DNA of 64,000 nt from Arcuatula senhousia (GCA_963971305.1 OZ020313.1:23633260-23697259); one strand, 5' to 3'; positions 10,770 to 23,522 are shown, counted from the stretch's first letter. Numbers and translations are program-made. The notes: generated by a model from the letters alone, not told the origin.

Positions 10770-12580
10770 CCTATTTTATATATTTTATTGTACATAATTT
10801 AGCCTTTCTGAGGTCATTCACAGAGGTAAGAACATTTTGAGCTCAAATATCCCAGGAACTTCTTCTTTTAGAAGCATTGTAATGTTATAAATTCATGTTT
10901 ATTTTATTTAACTAATGAAACTGGTTGATTTTAACATATTTTTAACCCTATTGGTAACTGCTTTGCTGAATTTATGACTCTGTTCTACACCTCGAAGTTA
11001 AAAAAAACCAGACCCTTTATTGTGGCACACTCATACCATTGACTATATAGGAAGTAGTCCCCTGGAACGTGGATCATAAACATTTGTACTAGTGATCAAA
11101 TTTTCTTAACTGTCCCACCTTTATTCACCCTCCATTTTCCAGTGAACCCTATTAACTTTTCCCCAGAAACTCACTTTATCAGCATCAATTCCTAGGAAAA
11201 TTTGTAGCTACATGTAATAATGCATGCTAGAGATCGCATGAGATTAACTTTGAAAGCCATGCAAGTTGAGTCGAGTGAATCCTCTCCCATTAAATTTTCC
11301 AGTAGAGTTTGGAAGCGACGTTATTGAATTATTTGTTGTAATAGTCTCTCACAAATATTTCAAGTAGGAAAAAAAGACTCAAAATTACATGTTGTTAACG
11401 TATGCATTAATACTAACCATATTACGTAAAGGAGAATTTCTAAATAAAAAATATACCAAAAAAAACCTCACAAAGTTATATATTTTTTCAAGTATGCATT
11501 ATTTTGCCAAAAGAAGAATTCCTATATAAAAACAAAAGACAAGTTAGGACTTACGTGTTATCAATATAAATCAGACATTCCCCGCTTGTTTTGATTAGAA
11601 ATCAATCGCGTGACCAAGACATGTATTTTACTTTTAAAAAGAAATTTTAAACCTATCTAAACAAAAGAGATTTAAAATATGAAACTTTTTGAATCATGTA
11701 AAATCTCTATTGAAATGAAATGAGCCTTTAAATTTCAAATCGCACCAGAACAGTTTTACCTACAACTTAAAACTTATCCACCGGTAACGTTTGAATATAC
11801 GATATAAGGGTGTTCATAGTCGTGGCTCTTGGGTAGAACCGTTTACATTGATATCGATACGTTTGATTTTTTTACATCAGTCGATTGATGATTCTCAGCT
11901 AGCTGTCAGTAACAGCGAGTGTTCTATAGAGAGTTCCTTTACCGTCCTTTTGTTTGTTCTTGTTTTTTGTCTTAGGTTCTCTCTAGTAGAATTGGACTTT
12001 GATCGATTTGATTTTTATTGTGTGTTTAGTTTTTGTGCTTTGTCTAGGAATATTGATAGGGGGAAGGTTGGGCCCCAAAAAACTAGTTTAACCCTGCCAC
12101 ATATTACATGTGCCTGTCCTAAGCCAGGAATCTTTGACAAAGCTTTCGTTTGTACTTGTCTTTTTGATGTTTTCTGTTCCTTGTTTACGAAGGGGGTCTA
12201 TCTGTGACTATTTCAGGGCTGGATTTGAATTATATGCATCTAATTTAGACCATGGGCCAATTGCAGAACCGCGAGCAGTGCCAAATAGCCTCGTTGAAGG
12301 CTGCTGGCGGTTGTCCATTGTGGTTTTTCTAAATTGCCGTTTAATTGTGGGCTGTGTCGCGTACACTTATTCCACATCTCTTTATTTTCTATATTAAACA
12401 AGACACGCTATGTACCATTGGTCGTCCAGCCCATGAACAACCACCGCGAGAGTTGACTGGTCCAGTTAAAGTTTAACTAGAGAAAGAACCGTCTCCCATC
12501 ACTTGGATGTTCTGGTTGGAATTTGGGAGACCGTTATAATTAAATGAACATTAGAGAGAAGTAGCAGCGTTTATAAACGA
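10770..12580. other. repeat-like mosaic without a supported gene
   Basis: I see no exon with paired splice sites. The part from about 12060 to 12480 (phrases such as 'tgtgcctgtcctaagccagg' and 'ttgaaggctgctggcggttgtc') has the look of a dispersed molluscan repeat, and the overlapping ORFs of 138 and 95 codons are probably chance or repeat-derived. That is pattern memory, not a search result. Confidence 0.35.
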
Positions 12581-12589
12581 ATAGTACTA

Positions 12590-13345
12590 AGGAAAAAGAG
12601 AGGTATCGAAGGGGCATTCGAGGGTCAAAAGTCCAAAAAAGCTGAGACAAAAAAGAACACCAAGAAGAAACATAAAACACAAAAACACACAAAACAACTT
12701 ATCAATAATGATTAAATTCAAAATTGTTTTAAACACCAGGTTTCTTTCCTTGTACTGCACATGGTCGATATCCTAGGTGCTGGATTTGGCTTCCCTGTTC
12801 GAACCTTTAGGCTTTGGGTACTACTTTCATTTATTCAATATTTTTTGTTGTTTGACCTTCAATTGTTTCGATATAGATGCTGCTGATGAGAGGTTACTCC
12901 TTGAAATACCGATTTACAGCATAACCAAATTAACCGTTTTTATATCCGTTTTGGTATTTTTATATTTTGGAACCACTGGGTCGATTACCGCTGCTGGTGG
13001 ACCAGAGGTCCCCGAGGGTATTATTCACAAGCCTGGTCGTCAGAATTGTCTGACATGAATTTACCATTGATTTTCTAATATTTTTGTTATTCACGATAAT
13101 TGTTAAATTCAAAATTGTTTAAAACACCAGTTTTCTTTCGTTGAACTGCACATGCTCGATATCCTAGGTGCTGGATTTGGCTTCTACGTTTGAACCTTTT
13201 GGCTTTGAGTACTTTTATTTATTCAATATTTTTGGTAGTTTAACCGTCAGTTGTTTCGGACGAGAGGTTGCTCCTTGAAATATCGATTTACAGCATAACC
13301 AAATTAACCGTTTTAAGTTTATACCCGTTTTGGTATTTGTATATA
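12590..13345 (+). repeat. two direct copies of a dispersed repeat family
   Basis: The segments 12718-13070 and about 13100-13345 share a long series of phrases (AACACCAG-TTTCTTTC, CTGCACATG-TCGATATCCTAGG, CAGCATAACCAAATTAACC). The second lacks the tail of the first. Inverted relatives are at about 14270-14560 and 20870-21215. The preceding 12590-12717 is a separate repeat whose inverse is at about 20370-20520. No coding function is supported. Confidence 0.6.
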
Positions 13346-14269
13346 CAATCAACAGCGCGAACTTGACGTCTTTTCATTTTTTTTCAAAATACCCTGTTTT
13401 TCTGTGTAAAATGATATTGAAAAGACTAATCAAAAAATATTTTACAAAATCTATACTTTAATTTGATGTAAGCTTCTTATGTGTTATGTTTCCGGCAATT
13501 TTATAAAAAGTGTCTTTAAACTAGGTTGACACTTTGAACGATGATATGAACATTGTGCGCGACGTTTGAAGCAATGAGAGTGAACCACGGTGCTCGGGAC
13601 ACCTGATAGCAGTTTGGTTGTTTGTGATCTGTTATGTGAGTTACTTTGTTTTCTTTTTTTTTTGTCTGGTTTTGTCTGTGACTTTTTCGGACATTTGAAT
13701 GCTTCATCGGTACTTGTCAACTTATTGAACAAAATATTTTGTTTTGTTTAAAGATGTTGGGTAGATTTTATCTTTAATTGGATTCTTTTTTCTTTTTGAA
13801 TGATAAATGTGCCTGCCTTTTGCTCTTCATTATAACATTTTGGAACCCAAACATTCTTCCAGGTAGAAACCTAACTGATTCGAGATTAGACCTAACCGGA
13901 CTTGAAAGATTTCTTATGCATTCAACTTATTTATTTTATCCCTGAAGATGAGAGGATTCGTTTAGATGGGTTCTTTTTTTTCTACTGTGTGGCATCATGC
14001 GGTTGTGTTGTCACGTGGAGAAACTACCTACCCTTCCATGGCACCCGAGTATACTTGTTAATTTGAGTCTGTATTGCTGTTGTTGTTAAGTTTAGAGTGT
14101 CTTAATATTGCTGTCTTAAAACGTTTCGGTTTTGTCTTCAATCTTCTGTTTTGGTTTCTTTTTACTTCAGATCAAAATGCCCATTCAGTACTTCTGTTTT
14201 CCAATTCAGTTATTTCAAAGTCCTGGGTTTGCTTGAACAAAATACCAAATTATACAAAAACGGGTTAAT

Positions 14270-14560
14270 GGTTATGCTGTATATGCATATTTCAAGGAGA
14301 AACCTCTCATTAGCAGCATTTTAATCAAAACATTGGAAGGTCAAAAACCAAAAGTATTGAACGAAAAGTACTCAAAACCAAATAGTTCGATCTCCCGGAT
14401 ATAGCCGAAATCGTGCTGCTTGGGAGTAAAGCAATCACTAACTAACTAACTAACCAAATAGTTCGAACAGGGAAGCCACTTGCAGCACCGAGGATATCTC
14501 TCATGTGCAATACAAGAAAAGAAACCTGGTGTTTTAAACAATTTTGAATTCTACAATCGA
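14270..14560 (-). repeat. inverted copy of the 12.7-kb repeat family, split by a retroposon end
   Basis: Read on the minus strand it repeats the order of 12718-13070 (AACACCAGG-TTTC, CACATG-, GATATCCTCGG, GAGAGGTT, CAGCATAACC). It is interrupted at 14391-14453 by a short insertion flanked by a 13-bp target duplication. Confidence 0.6.
14391..14453 (+). mobile_element. 63-bp retroposon 3' end with (ACTA)n tail
   Basis: CCAAATAGTTCGA occurs on both sides (14378-14390 and 14454-14466), a 13-bp target-site duplication. The insert ends in ACTAACTAACTAA, typical of a target-primed retroposon tail. It is only the 3' end of a SINE or LINE, oriented with the plus strand. Confidence 0.75.
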
Positions 14561-14617
14561 ATGCGGAAGTCAAGTATGCATGGATAATAAACAATGTACG
14601 TCATATTTATGTCATTT

Positions 14618-14623
14618 TTTATT
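14618..14623 (-). promoter_or_regulatory. candidate polyadenylation signal of the first receptor gene
   Basis: AATAAA on the minus strand begins three bases after the TGA stop of the terminal exon. It is the nearest canonical hexamer, although such a short 3' UTR is unusual and a more distal site may be used. Confidence 0.35.
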
Positions 14624-14625
14624 TC

Positions 14626-17600
14626 TCATTCCTGAAACTCACAATTATTCCCATTTATAACTGTGAACAGATCTATAGTGGCATAAACACACAATATAAA
14701 GCATGTCATTCCACATGCAATATTCACCAAAAGTAAAGGTGACATGTACTTTTGCCACTTTTTTAATGCATAAATTTTCCACGTCAATGATTTTCGAGGT
14801 TTGTTATTTACCAGGTTGGCGTCGCGCATTGACAACTTCTCAGCATCAAGCGATTCTAACTCTAAGTCTTTTTCTGTTGGATGCACCACGTTACTTTGGG
14901 GTTGACTTGCTCTGCTATTGTAAAAACTTAGTAGAACTGAGTTTACTATTGATATTAGACTCGCTGCTATCAGAAGTAGGAAATATTTAGCTGAAAAATC
15001 AAAAGAATATCTCTTAATGTTCTCACTAGCACTTCCCGAAAGAATTTTTTTTTCAATGTCTAAGTTTATGCGTGTGTTTCTTTTTCACTCATTTCCTTCA
15101 TAATATCTATGATATTTCTTTATATTCCTGCTTTAAGTTAATTGGACATGTCTTGTCAGAATATGTCTTTACGCATTGTTATTGTTATAAATGTGAATGG
15201 TATGTGTTTATAGACGAAAGGAGCGCAAATCACATTTATAACTGCTGCATCAGACATCAGTTAAACTTTAATCATGTTCTGTATTCTTATACGGAACCTG
15301 CTAAATCTAAAAGCATCGAGTTACTTATTCCCTATTATTTAATCCGTATTTGAATAAGGAATAAGAAACTGGTTACCTATTCCTTATTCTCAGAATATCA
15401 AATAAGGAAAATAATGCCTAAAAACAGATGGCGGCAGGCGGGAAAAATATATTCGTAACGTTTTTTAGCAATGACCTATCATAGATCTTTGATATTTGGT
15501 ATGCAGCAACAACATGAGTTGCCAAATCATAAGATTTGATTTAAGGTGTGTTGTTCATATACTTCTTGTTTAACGATATCCTGACATCTCTGTCTTTATT
15601 ATGAATATTTGCTATTTTGCTTTATTATACATTTGTTCCCCCATTTATTCAAATTATGGGTTTAGCTTCACGTATATGCTTACCCATGGCGCTGACGCTC
15701 TGTGAGCTCTCCGGCATCAGGCTGCTGACTTGCAACATCAACACCATAAAAGTCAGGAATATCGTTACACTGTAACTTACTCTTTCGCCGGATTCTATTG
15801 GAATAAAAAACGTCAAAACTGCAAGGGCTGCAAGCACTGAGGATGAAGTTACTATGGTAACTGTGTAGTACAGCGGCTGCCTCTTAAGGTAAAATGTAAT
15901 TGTTGGAAGAAACGTACCATTGTCCGCAATTACTCTTTCTATGTTCCAATATGCGTGATCTCCATTGATAGTTTGAGAAAAATCGATGTATGCTGGCGAT
16001 GTCCATCTGAAGAGTTGCCGGCCGCTTGCTTTTGATATGCTTATCAATATCGTACACCTATGACAATCGGCGGGAAAATTCTTAGGATCAACTGCGCAGA
16101 TGGTCGAAATTGCACCAATCGGTTGAGTTATAACCGTTCCGTCTGACTGAACTTTCATCTTTTCTGCCTGAAGACCATCACTTAGGAATGAAGATTCAAG
16201 TCTGTAACGAATTAAATATTTTTTTCCTATATTATAATGTTTGGAAGACACTGCAATGTTTTGTAATAGAAAATTTGTGTCATGATCTTATATTTTTGCA
16301 GTTTTTGAAATAAATACATTTGCATTTGTACCTTGGGTAACATAAAATAAACGACTGAGTATGCGATAATGGTCGACATATGGTAGAATGAAGACTGGTC
16401 GGTCACGAATCAAAAATGTTTGGGCGGAAGACTCACTCACTGACGAAGTAAGGGTTAACAATCAACACACTGGGTGTGACAAGCTAACCTGGGAGGGTGG
16501 ACAAGGGGGTTCTCTTCCCCGCTCCCCGCCCTCTCCACCCCCGCTCCCCGCCCCCTCCACCTCCGCTCCCCGCCCCTTCCACCCCGCTCCCCGCCACCTC
16601 AACCCCGGTACCCCCGCCTTCCTTTTCCACCCCTGTACCCCCACTCCCCGCCCCTTCCACCCCCCGTTCCCCGCCCACCTCTACCCCCGCTCCCCGCTTC
16701 CTCAACCCTCGTACCCCCGCCCCCTGTCCATCCCCTCTAACCTCAAAACGAGCATTTGACTTGAAAATGCTATCAACAATTATCAACTCTTCTTAAATTT
16801 TGCGATAGAGTTAAATCACAGACATTATCGGTTTGATGGTTTCTTTTGAGGAATAGTTGGTATATCTTATTTTAATCAGATTGAATTTGGTGGTTTCGAT
16901 GTAGAAAATAAATGTCTCCTTAGAATAACTTATTGAATCTAACCTGTTAAAAAATTGCAGATCTGGAGTCCAGATATCAGCCCCGTTGGTTGTGAATGAA
17001 GTTATCCCGCCGTACTGTGCTGGATCCCAAGTTAAATATTCATCCGTCCATGTCTGAAAAAAAAGAGGAGTGAAATCGTAAGTACGTGTAATTCACGAAG
17101 CAACATACATTGTATTTCTTTCAAGAAACACCTATAAAACCGAAATCCGATGAAATGAAGTTCATGCCTTTGTTGTCATTGTCTATTTGATTACTTCAGT
17201 TATTTCTGATTCTAGCTGTCCCTCCTTTTTTCAGGAGGGAGTAACATTTTTCCTCCCTTGTTTCTCTTATTCACTTCATCGTCATTTCAATTTCATTTTA
17301 TAAGGTAGCAATGAAACTACCGAATTGGGACTTTTTAACAGGTTAAGGACCGCATCATGACCCTTTATTGGCCGGGTAATATTGATATACTGTCCAAGAG
17401 TGATTATAGGCGTGTTTTATAAGAAAATTTAAAGCCGTTGGTGTAGCGGTTGACGCGTCGGGCTAATAAAACCAAGGTTTGTGGTTCAATCCTCGTCCGG
17501 GGTGAAAAAAATTTACGACTATCTCTTGACACAATTTGCGAGGATGGTCTCAAGGAACAGTGCTAGTCCTTTGGAACGGACGAAAAAAGGTTGTCCCGTG

Positions 17601-19186
17601 TATGTGGAGAGCAATACCTCATGCACGTTAAAGACGCCTTTGTGGACTTCGATGAGAGTAGGCTCAATGGGGCCGCTACAAACCCTTTAAGGCCATACTC
17701 TTAAACTGTTAGCTGGGGAGGGATTCACATAAGCATTAAGCTTGTTTCCCAATCAAGGATAAATAATTATGTTTAAACTAAAATCATTTCTTACCAGATC
17801 CAGTGTTATGTCTTGGGACAGCTTTGCGTCTTTTTCTGACTGAAAAGAAAATAGTAATGATAGAAAAATTATCTGCTTGAAAAGTTTTGGTGATTTTCAG
17901 TTTCTGATAGTTTTTAAAGAACAAACGCGCATCAGACGGTGCAGTGTGAATATCTGATACATCTAAAAGTACACACCCGCAACTTCCTTAACCCGGGGAT
18001 GGGGGGCTTTATGATCTTCATGCCATATGTGTGACATTATACTTGGACGTCCTATGTAACGCTTATATTGATTTTTTTTAAAGGGGGCTACATGTATATT
18101 TATTTGCGATTTGCATCTCAAAGTTTTCTTGTTTCTTTTTGAAACGTAACTCTATCTTGTTTGTCTGCTTATCTTTCATATTTTGCCGTTACACCTATGT
18201 CGAAGTTGGTTTATCATCGTAAAAAGAAGTAGAGAATATTCTTATTCTGAAATTTAAGTTAAAACCTAATGCACCATGTACCAGATTGTCAAGTCTGATG
18301 TGAGTCCATTGCATCATAGTCAGAACATAGTCCCAAAGGTTCTGTCTTGGTAAAACATCAGGGCTGTATCGAGATGAATTGAATAGGTACTGTCGAAGTA
18401 ACAACTCATTATTAGCTTTTACTGAAATAAAATAAGAAACCAAATGCACTTACATGTTATTGCATATTGTTGTAAACATATTAGCAAGTGCACAAATCAA
18501 GTATTAAAGTTTTATTTTTTTACAGTTGATGACTTTTCATTTTGATCCTTATTATTAAATCTTCTTCTTTTTATTTTGCGTCTAAAATAGACAAGCCATT
18601 TTAAAGCTTTATTTACATCATTGAATGCTAGCTTAGGGACGGACCATTTAACTTGAAGGGGGGGGCTTGGTTTTTTGTTTTGATCAGAAAAAAAATTTTC
18701 CACGCAGAGCGCGGACAAAATATTTATTTTTCGAAGGCGTCGCGACAGAATATTTTTTTCATTATCAGCATTATTTTCTATAGCAGAAATCCTTCTTCAG
18801 ATTATTTTTTTTCTTACCCTCAGCTGCCAAAATATTTTTTTCATCAAAAATTATTTTTCAGAATATTTTTTTAGGAAAAAACCAAGGCCCTCCCCTTCAA
18901 GTAATATGGTCGGTCGCTTAACGGCTGACTCAGTCTTCTCTTAGAATGTTTGTTATTTGTTGTGAACTGTCTGCATCGTGTTTATGGGGATTGCATCCTT
19001 TCTTTTGAAGGTGCAATTAGAAATTATTCAATGAATGGAATACAATTAATATCATGATATAATTTTTAGCCTTTATCGGTGTATGTAATGAAAATAAGAT
19101 TTGTCCTTTACAGATGTCTTACCTGATGAGATATAAGCCAATAGGATTAGGCAATTAAATCTAAAGCTTAACCATCGTCTAGCCAT
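14626..19186 (-). CDS. nicotinic-receptor-like Cys-loop channel subunit, gene 1 (six exons)
   Basis: Exons on the minus strand: 19123-19186 (ATG and hydrophobic signal peptide), 18282-18421, 17795-17839, 16944-17053, 15684-16201 and 14626-14990. All have GT-AG borders and matching phases and give 413 residues. The extracellular part has the Trp-rich segments around TWTDEYLTWDP and a Cys-loop CAVDPKNFPADCHRC (13 residues between the outer cysteines, FPxD kept, one extra Cys). M1 starts at PLYYTV. M2 begins GERVSYSVTIFL: a Glu before the basic residue and Leu at 9' suggest a cation channel. M3, a short cytoplasmic loop of about 60 residues and M4 are in the last exon. The loop-C segment before M1 lacks the paired cysteines of acetylcholine-binding alpha subunits, so this is a non-alpha or divergent subunit whose ligand cannot be inferred. 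Exon 2 ends at a weaker GTACAT donor. Gene 2 lies 4.8 kb upstream on the same strand. Confidence 0.9.
16495..16745 (+). repeat. C-rich minisatellite in intron 4 of receptor gene 1
   Basis: Imperfect units like CCCGCTCCCCGCCCCCTCC, about 24-30 bp, form an almost pure C-on-plus tract of some 250 bp within an A+T-rich intron (16202-16943). Pro-rich and Gly-rich ORFs on both strands are artefacts of this composition. Strand-asymmetric C/G DNA of this kind may form unusual structures (inference). Confidence 0.8.
17434..17700 (+). mobile_element. tRNA-derived SINE in intron 2 of receptor gene 1
   Basis: The head resembles a tRNA: box A around GTGTAGCGGTTGA (17441-17453) and box B GGTTCAATCC (17483-17492) at tRNA-like spacing. 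The body includes 'catgcacgttaaagacgcc' near 17620-17638, a segment I associate with V-SINE-type conserved domains of mollusc SINEs (from memory). It probably ends near 17700; I could not define target duplications. The 69-codon ORF across it is not a gene. Confidence 0.65.
18636..18915. mobile_element. 280-bp MITE with GGGACGGACCAT ends in intron 1 of receptor gene 1
   Basis: The left end GGGACGGACCATTTAACTTG and the complement of the right end (GACCGACCATATTACTTG) form imperfect inverted repeats continuing into a G-rich/C-rich pair. GCTTA flanks both sides (18631-18635 and 18916-18920) as a likely 5-bp target duplication. The interior is T-rich with no coding signal. Confidence 0.7.
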
Positions 19187-19862
19187 GCCGATGAAGATTA
19201 TGGGCTGAAATCAGAATCATTATTTAATATGTGCCATTATAAAGTAACAGTTTGTATAATAGATTTCAAATCACGTTTAAGCCAACGCGATTTTAGAGAT
19301 GACGTTTGATCATCGCTGGTTTAACAAGTGTTTGGCTTTGTTCCGTTAAGCTTAATGTAAATAATCTCTCAGATTAATGTAAATACTTTACAGTAAGCCA
19401 CAGACAAAAGCCATGGACCAACTTCACACAATAATGAAATTACAATAAATATTAACCTTAGTTTAAACGGCATATATTGTCGCTTATTGCTATAATGTTC
19501 AAACCCATTAGTTAAATAAATCTTTTTTTACTCAATAAACATCCATTAATGGACTATATTTGATTAAAAGCTTCATTTTCTTTTTTTTCGCACTTCGTAA
19601 AAAATAAAACAATTAATATGGTAAACGAGTCTCTGAACAAGGACAATCAATGGATTAAGATATTTAAGCTTTCATAACTCCAAGCTATAATAACAGCACA
19701 CTTTCTGACCGTTTTTGTGTTTTTTTTTATTTGACTCTTTCGTAAGAGGGTCAATTCGGACTGAAGAGATCTTTGCTGAAAACCTAATCTTTAATAGCAA
19801 ATCTATAATCAAGGAAAGAAGATGTTCAAACCAACAACATCCGTCTGTTTTAATTGCTACCC

Positions 19863-20110
19863 ACGCGGGTCCCGGGAGGCCTCAGCAGCGCTTAAGATTG
19901 GCGGCAAAAGTAAATTCAATAGATCTTAAAACCTTGTCGTGTTGCTCATAGAGCGACTTCGATTCTGCATTTTGGGTTGTCAGGTTATAATGCGGAGAAC
20001 CAGACCACAACCATCGTGGAGCACACTGTGCTTGGAAAAATGCCAGTTTCCTCGCATATGAATGAACCCAGCTACAGGTCTCCATGAGATTAGCAATAAC
20101 CAAAATTATT
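19863..20110 (-). pseudogene. protein-like fragment of unknown origin
   Basis: On the minus strand a frame of about 73 codons has a balanced, protein-like composition and locally higher G+C than its surroundings. It contains phrases such as METCSWVHSYARKLAFF and APRWLWSGSPHYNLTTQ and ends in a stop near 19882. I find no paired splice sites, and flanking sequence quickly becomes non-coding. It could be an exon fragment, a retrotransposon remnant or chance. I do not recognise the family. Confidence 0.25.
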
Positions 20111-20869
20111 CTATATTACCCATCCCTCCATTTTCAAGTATTAGTAAAAACTTTTTTGCTCTTTGTCTCATTTCATCAGCATCACCATCATTTCATGTTA
20201 ATTTCCCCCCTTGCATGTTCATTTCCCTGGTAAAGCAGAATTTGTGCTGCTTATACTTACTATTTTATAATTTTTTTAACTGAATTGGAAATTAGCAGCG
20301 CGACGGATGTACTTTAGCAGGCAGGAACCGTTTTCTCTTCCGGAGCACTCTTATTACGACTTGAGTTTGCGTTGTTGATTTGTGTTATGTATATTTTGTG
20401 TTTTGTGTTTCCTTGTGCTGTTCTTGTACGTGTTTACTGATTTTATCTTTGCCCTTTGGGACTTTTGACACTCGAATGACCCCTTGGTGCCTCTTTGCTT
20501 CTTTTTTTTTACATATTTTATCTTGACAATATAGTACTGTGTTGATTTGTTTATTACAAAAAGAACATCCATTATTTCTTTTTTTCTTTAATTCTCTCTG
20601 TTTAGATGACCCCGTCAATCAAGTTTATACTATATTAATGAAAGTATATATGTATATATTATGTTTGAGTTTAAGATTAAAATATACATTTTGGTTTTCA
20701 GATTGAAAGATTTTTATTATGATATTAAAAGTATTACATATTCACTTTTCAACAGCTTGTACTTAGCCAAGTCAGTGCCCCCCTTTTCCGAAATTTCTCA
20801 ATCGAATCATGATTCAATGATTTCCTTGTACAATTTCTACATATAAATTACAAATACCAAAACGGGTAA

Positions 20870-21215
20870 AAACAGTTCGTTTGGTTATGCTGTATATCGA
20901 TATTTCAAAGAGTAACCTCTCGTCAGCAGCATAAAGGGACTTCCAAACTGTATGTGATTAGGTTTGTCAGTTACCTGCCCAAGGTCGGTGGTTTCCTCCG
21001 GGTACCCCGGTTTCCTCCATCATTTAAACTGACCGCCCTACATGGCCCAGGTGCGTCGATAAATGGCGTTAAACACCAACACACACAAACACACACATCA
21101 GCAGCATTTGAATCAAAACATCGGAAGGTAAAAAACTTAAAAAGTATTGAATGAAAAGTAATCAAAGCCAAAAGGTTCGAACAGAGAAGCCAAAAAGTTT
21201 TGACCATGAATTTTC
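20870..21215 (-). repeat. inverted copy of the 12.7-kb repeat family, split by a SINE-type insertion
   Basis: It shares 'ggttatgctgtatat', 'cagcat', 'ttgaatcaaaacat.ggaagg' and 'gttcgaaca.agaagcc' in the same order as 14270-14560. Its interior is broken by the insertion at 20932-21097. The bases from 20340 to 20610 form another inverted dispersed repeat related to 12590-12717. Confidence 0.55.
20932..21097 (+). mobile_element. 166-bp 5'-truncated SINE-like insertion with ACACACAA tail
   Basis: TCAGCAGCA occurs at 20923-20931 and 21098-21106, a 9-bp target duplication. The insert carries 'ggtttcctccgggtac' and 'ccccggtttcctcca' followed by 'ggcgttaaacaccaac' and a CA-rich tail, a 3' module I have seen in many marine invertebrate retroposons (memory, not a search). 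It has no box A or B, so it is 5'-truncated. Confidence 0.75.
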
Positions 21216-22560
21216 TCCTTACTTGAACAGCTGGTTAAGTTGTTTTCGTGGCTTTTCCAATCTACTGGAATCCATTTAGATAGGTGCCCTTGAAATATAG
21301 TTGGTAACTCACCAGGACATATGAGTGTTCAATGTACTTTAGACTGGTACGGCCCTCTTAGATCTTGTCTTTGTTGGATTTTTACGCAAAAGTATTTTGA
21401 ATAGTGCATTGTGTGCATTTTTTTTTTCGATCAGTGCATTCTGCATATTCTCCATTGAATATTTCTTGCCTCTTGGTTTAGTTAAATACAGCATTCATCT
21501 TCATATTGTAGAATGTATAAAGTATTGCTATTAAATATATAGTTTTAGTCGGACACTGTTGCTCTTATATATTTTTTTTTCAATTCGAGTCAGAAGTTAA
21601 TTGCATATCAGCGTGCAGCGAACACTGCTGTGGTTGTTCTTTCATTTTGGATTTTAAAATGACGCCAATTTTAGTATTAGTTTAATTTGTGTCTCTTGGG
21701 TATTTTCTGGTGGATACGATTTTGTTAATGCATATGTATTTTTTATATTTTCAATTCTTTTTCGTTTTATCTAATTTCTTTTTCTTCACAATAAAATGTA
21801 TTAGTATTATTTGTTTTATGTTTAGAACGAAGTGAATTATAAGACTTGGTTTGGAATCATTTGCACTTTTTTATTATCAGTTATCATTTTCTAGGCACCT
21901 GCGTACGGTGTTTATATTTCACAACTTATTCGATTCCAGGGCTTATACTTTTTTATCTTTATATACAACACCGCTGTCTCCTAGAACAAGGTGACGAGAA
22001 AATACGTCTCATACGGTCCCTAAAAAATCTTCCTTCGTTATCAGTCACTGGTGGAAAAAATCAAAATTATGTTGAGGTTAGTGATTGTTTTGATTAGCTT
22101 TATCTCTGCACATCATTCCCACCTACATAGACACACCGAACAGTGTTTGTCTGATTGTTGCACTGAGCTGATCACCTTATTATCCTTATTATGTCTTCAC
22201 AGCCGTGTTGTGTTTTGTGTAACTACCGGAGCTTTTGCGCGCCATAAAACCTTGTTTAACCCACCATTTCATTTGAAATGCAAGTACCATTGCGATCTTT
22301 ACTTTTTCCGGTATGTCTTCCATGAATTGTCTTTTCTCTTGGACATTGAGATTGGTTCTCGAAGTTCGCTAATTTTGTTATTACCTTAATTTCAAGATAG
22401 CGGGATGCAATCACTGATATACGTGAAAGGTGAACGGTAGCTCTGTAAAGCAAAATGTAAATGTAAAATTTTATTGATGTTGAGTTATCAGGTTTTATTG
22501 TTATCTATTTCCAAATATGGTTTGTATCAGGCATTTTATCACTTGCTTTTCACTTAACTG
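21216..22560. other. no supported gene
   Basis: A+T-rich sequence with ORFs of 83 and 112 codons at 21846-22389 that overlap each other and lack splice context or recognisable motifs. The stretch near 22200-22290 ('gtttaacccaccatttcatttg') resembles dispersed repeat sequence. Confidence 0.3.
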
Positions 22561-22717
22561 CAGTAGCGGATCCAGAGGCGAGTGTCGGGTTTGAGGGCAT
22601 TCCTTATTATTTTTTTTTTTGTAATTTTCGGTTAAATTAGCTTTCACACTTCATTTTGTCCTTATTAGACTGCAAAACACCATCCCCTTTTTATGAAAAT
22701 TTCTTGAGCCGCCCCTG
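22561..22717. mobile_element. CAGTRGCGGATCC-type MITE, degraded
   Basis: The left end is CAGTAGCGGATCCAGAGG and the right end, read on the minus strand, starts CAGGGGCGGCTC. CAGTGGCGGATCC ends are a common MITE signature in many animal genomes, generally attributed to hAT-like elements. No clear 8-bp duplication remains. A sister copy is at 27203-27364. Confidence 0.6.
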
Positions 22718-23522
22718 TACTATCCTTAAATAGTTAGCTATTATCACTGAGCAATGATATGCACAATAAAGTATCTAAAATCATTACTTTTTGCAGAAAT
22801 TGTTAGCATGACTGTGTTAAAAACAACATGAATATCATTATTTCTAATATTTTATTCCATCTGTTGTACAATGCTTAACTAGATAAATTTTACAAAAGAA
22901 AGAACTAAATGAGCACTATCCAAAACTCGAAGCGAAGGCTTTATGTAAACTTAAATAATAAGCACGAAAGAAGCAAGGGTGTTCCAAAGGGGTAATCAAA
23001 CATCGTTATTCCAAAAAATCGGTAGACTAAAAATCTTCACAACAAATAAAAAACACACATAACAACTAAACCGCAATTAGCAACGTGAATTTACTAGTCG
23101 AAACGAGAGTGAACTCAGGTGCTCCGGAAGAGCAAGCAGTTCCTGCTTGCTATAGCACACCCGTCAAGTTTCCAAAGATCGATTTTGTGTTGGTCAAATC
23201 CGGAAAGGATGACATTACTAAAATCTATATCAAACCAACATTAGATCTCCGCTCATCTGAGAGATAGAAGTCCCGTTTTTGTCATTGTCGGTCTTTTGAA
23301 CACCAAATCGTATATGGTCTGAGTTTAAATATAATGGTATCTGGCTAATGGTTTGAGTATTCATTTACTTGCTCTTAAAAATGAGGCTATGATGAAATGT
23401 CAATTGAGATTCAAATGTAAGACAGAAAAATTCAAAACAATTTGTATACATAAATTACATCGCGAAACATGGACAGAAGGAATGCACAATATAACAACAA
23501 GGCCATGTAACCCATGGCTATG
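22718..23522. other. intergenic, no supported gene
   Basis: I see only short ORFs (60-61 codons) without splice signals. The text around 22919-23300 has dispersed-repeat character, but I cannot delimit it. Confidence 0.3.

Noticed and set aside
16388..16796. Pro-rich and Gly-rich ORFs on both strands
   Set aside because: Caused by the C-rich minisatellite inside an intron.
17481..17690. 69-codon ORF as a gene
   Set aside because: Lies inside a tRNA-derived SINE.
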